A DNA stretch of 7,591 bases from Roseovarius sp. UBA3070 (GTDB lineage Bacteria; Pseudomonadota; Alphaproteobacteria; Rhodobacterales; Rhodobacteraceae). Location: assembly GCA_002366775.1 (NCBI GenBank), contig DFBW01000070.1, positions 747 to 8,337 of the forward strand, in the 5' to 3' direction. Each line of letters begins with the position of its first letter. Positions within the stretch are counted from its first letter, which is position 1. The notes under the pieces were generated by a model, which did not search any database, was not told the origin of the DNA, and saw only the letters and a list, made by a program, of their open reading frames with translations. Below, in pieces: positions 7,311-7,591 of this stretch. A program made the position numbers and the translations under genes.

Positions 7311-7591
7311 ATGACCAAGACACTTCTGATCGGCCTTGATGGCGCCACCTTCACCGTGTTGCAACCTATGCTGGATGGCACCTGCGACGAAGGTGTTGTG
7401 ATGCCGTTTTTGGCCGACATGATCAAAGGCGGCTATTCGGCCACCCTCAGATCCACCAACCATCCATTGACGCCACCCGCATGGACATCTGTTTGCACGG
7501 GGCGCACACCGGGCCATCACGGCATTTATGATTTCGTTCGTTTCGAGGACATGGGCGACGAGATGTTTTTTACCCTCTATGACGCCCGTGA
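7311..7591 (+). CDS. AlkP-superfamily phosphohydrolase/phosphomutase-like protein, 3' partial
   Basis: The first 93 residues are visible; the gene runs off the right edge. The start ATG is preceded by GGGGG (7301-7305), an atypical but usable ribosome binding site, 28 bases after the ACP stop. The N-terminus LLIGLDGATF holds the first metal-binding Asp (Asp10) of the alkaline phosphatase / nucleotide pyrophosphatase fold. LTPPAWTSVCTGRTPGHHGI (53-72) matches the nucleophile region of COG3379-type proteins, with Thr59 or Ser60 the likely nucleophile. No signal peptide is seen, so a cytoplasmic place is likely. Members of this superfamily hydrolyse or transfer phosphate mono- and diesters with two metal ions; the substrate of this subgroup is not established. 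Position after the ACP suggests a role on a phosphate-bearing acceptor or intermediate of the lipid pathway. That role is inference; the family call is good. Confidence 0.85.
   Translation, partial: MTKTLLIGLDGATFTVLQPMLDGTCDEGVVMPFLADMIKGGYSATLRSTNHPLTPPAWTSVCTGRTPGHHGIYDFVRFEDMGDEMFFTLYDAR

Overview
The window looks like the middle of a type I polyketide / secondary-lipid synthase cluster in a GC-rich Gram-negative bacterium. The probable host is an alphaproteobacterium, perhaps of the Rhodobacteraceae/roseobacter kind. This rests only on codon style (strong G/C third positions), ATGA gene overlap and tight packing, so it is a soft inference. All genes lie on the + strand. No RNA genes, insertion sequences or CRISPR arrays were seen.

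Layout. (1) Bases 2-3130 hold the C-terminal part of a large synthase, open at the left edge: helical post-AT linker, long Pro/Ala linker, one ACP, a two-part ketoreductase (KR) and a double-hotdog dehydratase (DH). The order ACP-KR-DH matches the C-terminal half of PfaA-type polyunsaturated fatty acid (PUFA) synthases, so the missing N-terminus is probably KS-AT. (2) Bases 3127-6900 overlap the first gene by ATGA and encode a 1257-residue protein with ketosynthase (KS), acyltransferase (AT) and a C-terminal 4'-phosphopantetheinyl transferase (PPTase) domain. It has no ACP of its own. (3) Bases 6901-7003 are the only sizeable intergenic gap. They hold a weak hairpin, a duplicated 9-mer and a promoter candidate with a perfect TATAAT -10 box. 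(4) Bases 7004-7282 encode a free-standing ACP. (5) From base 7311 to the right edge runs the N-terminus of an AlkP-superfamily phosphohydrolase/phosphomutase-like protein (COG3379 type).

How they may work together (inference). The two large proteins supply condensation, malonyl loading, ketoreduction and dehydration. The PPTase domain would arm the ACP of the first protein, and probably the free ACP as well. No enoylreductase is seen here, so within the window the chemistry stops at an unsaturated or hydroxylated acyl chain unless a separate ER lies outside. The free ACP and the AlkP-like enzyme probably act after or beside chain assembly, on transfer of the acyl chain or processing of a phosphate-containing acceptor, but nothing in the sequence fixes the product. 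The most unusual points are the KS-AT-PPTase fusion, the apparent loss of an ACP in that protein, a G9 tract whose -1 frame would fuse the two synthases, and variant residues in the DH and AT motifs.
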